Below are positions 13,428 to 14,437 of a stretch of 14,437 nt of DNA, one piece after another. The stretch is from Deltaproteobacteria bacterium. GTDB taxonomy: Bacteria; Desulfobacterota; Desulfomonilia; UBA1062. The position numbers and the translations under genes are program-made. The notes beneath the pieces are model-generated. The model worked only from the letters and a program-made list of their open reading frames with translations. It was not told the DNA's origin and ran no database searches. The stretch's first letter is position 1. Each line of letters begins with the position of its first letter. The DNA lies in NCBI GenBank assembly GCA_023230665.1, contig JALNWY010000068.1, positions 1-14,437 of the forward strand, written 5' to 3'.

Positions 13428-13568
13428 CACCTTCCTTTTTCGGGCACACAAGGTGGAATGAACTGTGGAAAGAGGGGCGCAGACAATCATCCGGCCGGGC
13501 CATGCCTCCATGGCCGCGAGCACGGGGGGAATGCCGGTATACAGGCATGAGAGGAGCGGGCCGCGGGC
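13428..13568 (+). other. trkA-trkH intergenic region with a 7-bp stem-loop
   Basis: This 141-bp gap is the largest within the gene run from 1676 to the window end. It contains a perfect hairpin, GGCCATG (13498-13504), four-base loop CCTC, CATGGCC (13509-13515). No T-run follows, so it is not an intrinsic terminator. A 30-codon frame (ATG 13458 to TGA 13550) is present but has no good ribosome-binding site. No convincing promoter for trkH was seen. Confidence 0.5.
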
Positions 13569-14437
13569 ATGAATATTCGCATGCTGGTCAACCTGCTCGG
13601 CAGGGGTCTCCTGTTTCTGTCCCTGGGCCTTCTGCCGTGCATCGTCCTCTCGTACCAGACCCGCGGAGGCGATCTGCCCGGCCTCATTTCAGGGTTTTTC
13701 ATAAGCATTGCCACGGCCTTGGCCATGCTCGTCTTTTCCTTCAGGCCCTCGGGCGAGCTCAGACACCGTGAGGGTTTTCTGTTCGTCACGCTCGCATGGA
13801 GTCTGGCAGGGGTTCTTGGGGCGCTCCCGTTCTGGCTGAGCGGGTATATCCCCCATTATCTCGATGCCCTGTTCGAGACGGTTTCCGGTTTCACCACCAC
13901 GGGCGCCACGATCCTGGTGAACGTCGAAGCCCTTCCTCAAGGGCTGCTCCTGTGGAGGTCCCTCATTCAATGGCTCGGCGGCATGGGGATCATCGTGCTC
14001 ACCATCGCGATCCTACCCTACCTGCATGTGGGCGGCATGCAGATCTTCAAGGCCGAGTCACCCGGGCCCACCATCGACAAGCTCAAGCCGAGGATCACCG
14101 AGACCGCCAAGCTCCTCTGGGGTATCTATGTGGGGTTGACCTTTCTGGAGATCCTCCTGCTCATGGGGGGAGGCCTGAGCTGGTTCGATGCCGTCTGCCA
14201 CGGGTTCACCACCATGGCCACGGGCGGATTTTCAGTAAAGACCTCAAGCATCGCGGCCTATAACAGCACGTATGTCGATACTGTGCTCACCATTTTCATG
14301 CTCCTGGGAGGCACCAGCTTCGCCCTGCACTATTTCGCCCTGGCGGGCAATCTTACCCGGTATGTGAGGAGCCAGGAGTTCAGGTGGTACCTCATCCTGT
14401 TCGCGGTCAGCGTGCTCTTCATCCTGTGGTCCACCCG
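13569..14437 (+). CDS. trkH: Trk system potassium uptake protein TrkH (3' truncated by the window end)
   Basis: The inner-membrane, K+-translocating subunit of Trk; 289 residues are visible and the frame is still open at the edge. Hydrophobic segments lie at about 8-29, 37-57, 69-91 and further on. The first pore motif, SGFTTTGAT (106-114), and the second, TTMATGGFS (214-222), are the selectivity-filter loops of the four-repeat superfamily. SLIQWLGGMGIIV (131-143) after the first pore is characteristic. The start is ATG 13569: an in-frame TGA at 13548-13550 excludes any earlier one, and GAGGAG (13551-13556) is a slightly distant ribosome-binding site. It presumably pairs with TrkA encoded just upstream. 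Roughly the last 40% of a typical TrkH lies outside the window. Confidence 0.95.
   Translation, partial: MNIRMLVNLLGRGLLFLSLGLLPCIVLSYQTRGGDLPGLISGFFISIATALAMLVFSFRPSGELRHREGFLFVTLAWSLAGVLGALPFWLSGYIPHYLDALFETVSGFTTTGATILVNVEALPQGLLLWRSLIQWLGGMGIIVLTIAILPYLHVGGMQIFKAESPGPTIDKLKPRITETAKLLWGIYVGLTFLEILLLMGGGLSWFDAVCHGFTTMATGGFSVKTSSIAAYNSTYVDTVLTIFMLLGGTSFALHYFALAGNLTRYVRSQEFRWYLILFAVSVLFILWST

Noticed and set aside
13458..13550. 30-codon frame in the trkA-trkH gap
   Set aside because: There is no spaced Shine-Dalgarno and no recognisable motif, so it is not supported as a gene.

Overview
The window is ordinary, densely packed housekeeping chromosome from a high-GC Gram-negative bacterium. Gene order and protein flavour suggest a deltaproteobacterial (Desulfobacterota-like) anaerobe: a DUF177-rpmF-fab cluster runs into rpiB-glyA-nrdR, then into a complete ribD-ribE-ribBA-ribH-nusB block, and then into Trk potassium-uptake genes. 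This taxonomic guess is an inference from remembered gene orders, not from a search.

Layout. Positions 1-306 hold no gene I can support. A tRNA-Asn(GTT) gene lies on the minus strand (307-382) with a recognisable promoter. A PLP fold-type-IV aminotransferase follows on the minus strand (542-1462). A regulatory gap of about 210 bp (1463-1675) separates it from a divergent plus-strand operon and contains three inverted repeats and two TTGACA boxes. The operon runs from 1676 to 13427 as 15 genes with gaps of 44 bp or less and many 4-bp ATGA overlaps: yceD-like DUF177, rpmF, fabD, fabG, acpP, fabF, rpiB, glyA, nrdR, ribD, ribE, ribBA, ribH, nusB, a stand-alone M17-N-domain protein, and trkA. (Counting the last two separately gives 16 names, with nusB as the 14th.) After a 141-bp gap comes trkH, cut by the window end.

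How the genes work together. The fab block supplies malonyl-ACP and the elongation cycle (FabD, FabG, ACP, FabF). RpiB interconverts pentose phosphates, which leads to ribulose 5-phosphate, a RibBA substrate. GlyA provides one-carbon units for nucleotide synthesis. NrdR controls ribonucleotide reductase genes. RibD, RibE, RibBA and RibH cover the committed riboflavin steps from GTP and ribulose 5-phosphate, apart from the separate phosphatase step. NusB is a transcription antitermination factor. TrkA and TrkH form a K+ uptake system.

I see no mobile element, CRISPR array, phage or clearly new multi-gene system. The best leads are: an orphan leucyl-aminopeptidase N-terminal domain translationally coupled between nusB and trkA; a hairpin that presents the acpP Shine-Dalgarno in its loop; a metal-ligand His-to-Gln change in RibBA; the lack of plsX and fabH between rpmF and fabD; altered substrate-site residues in the aminotransferase; and a perfect 20-bp palindrome in the divergent control region.
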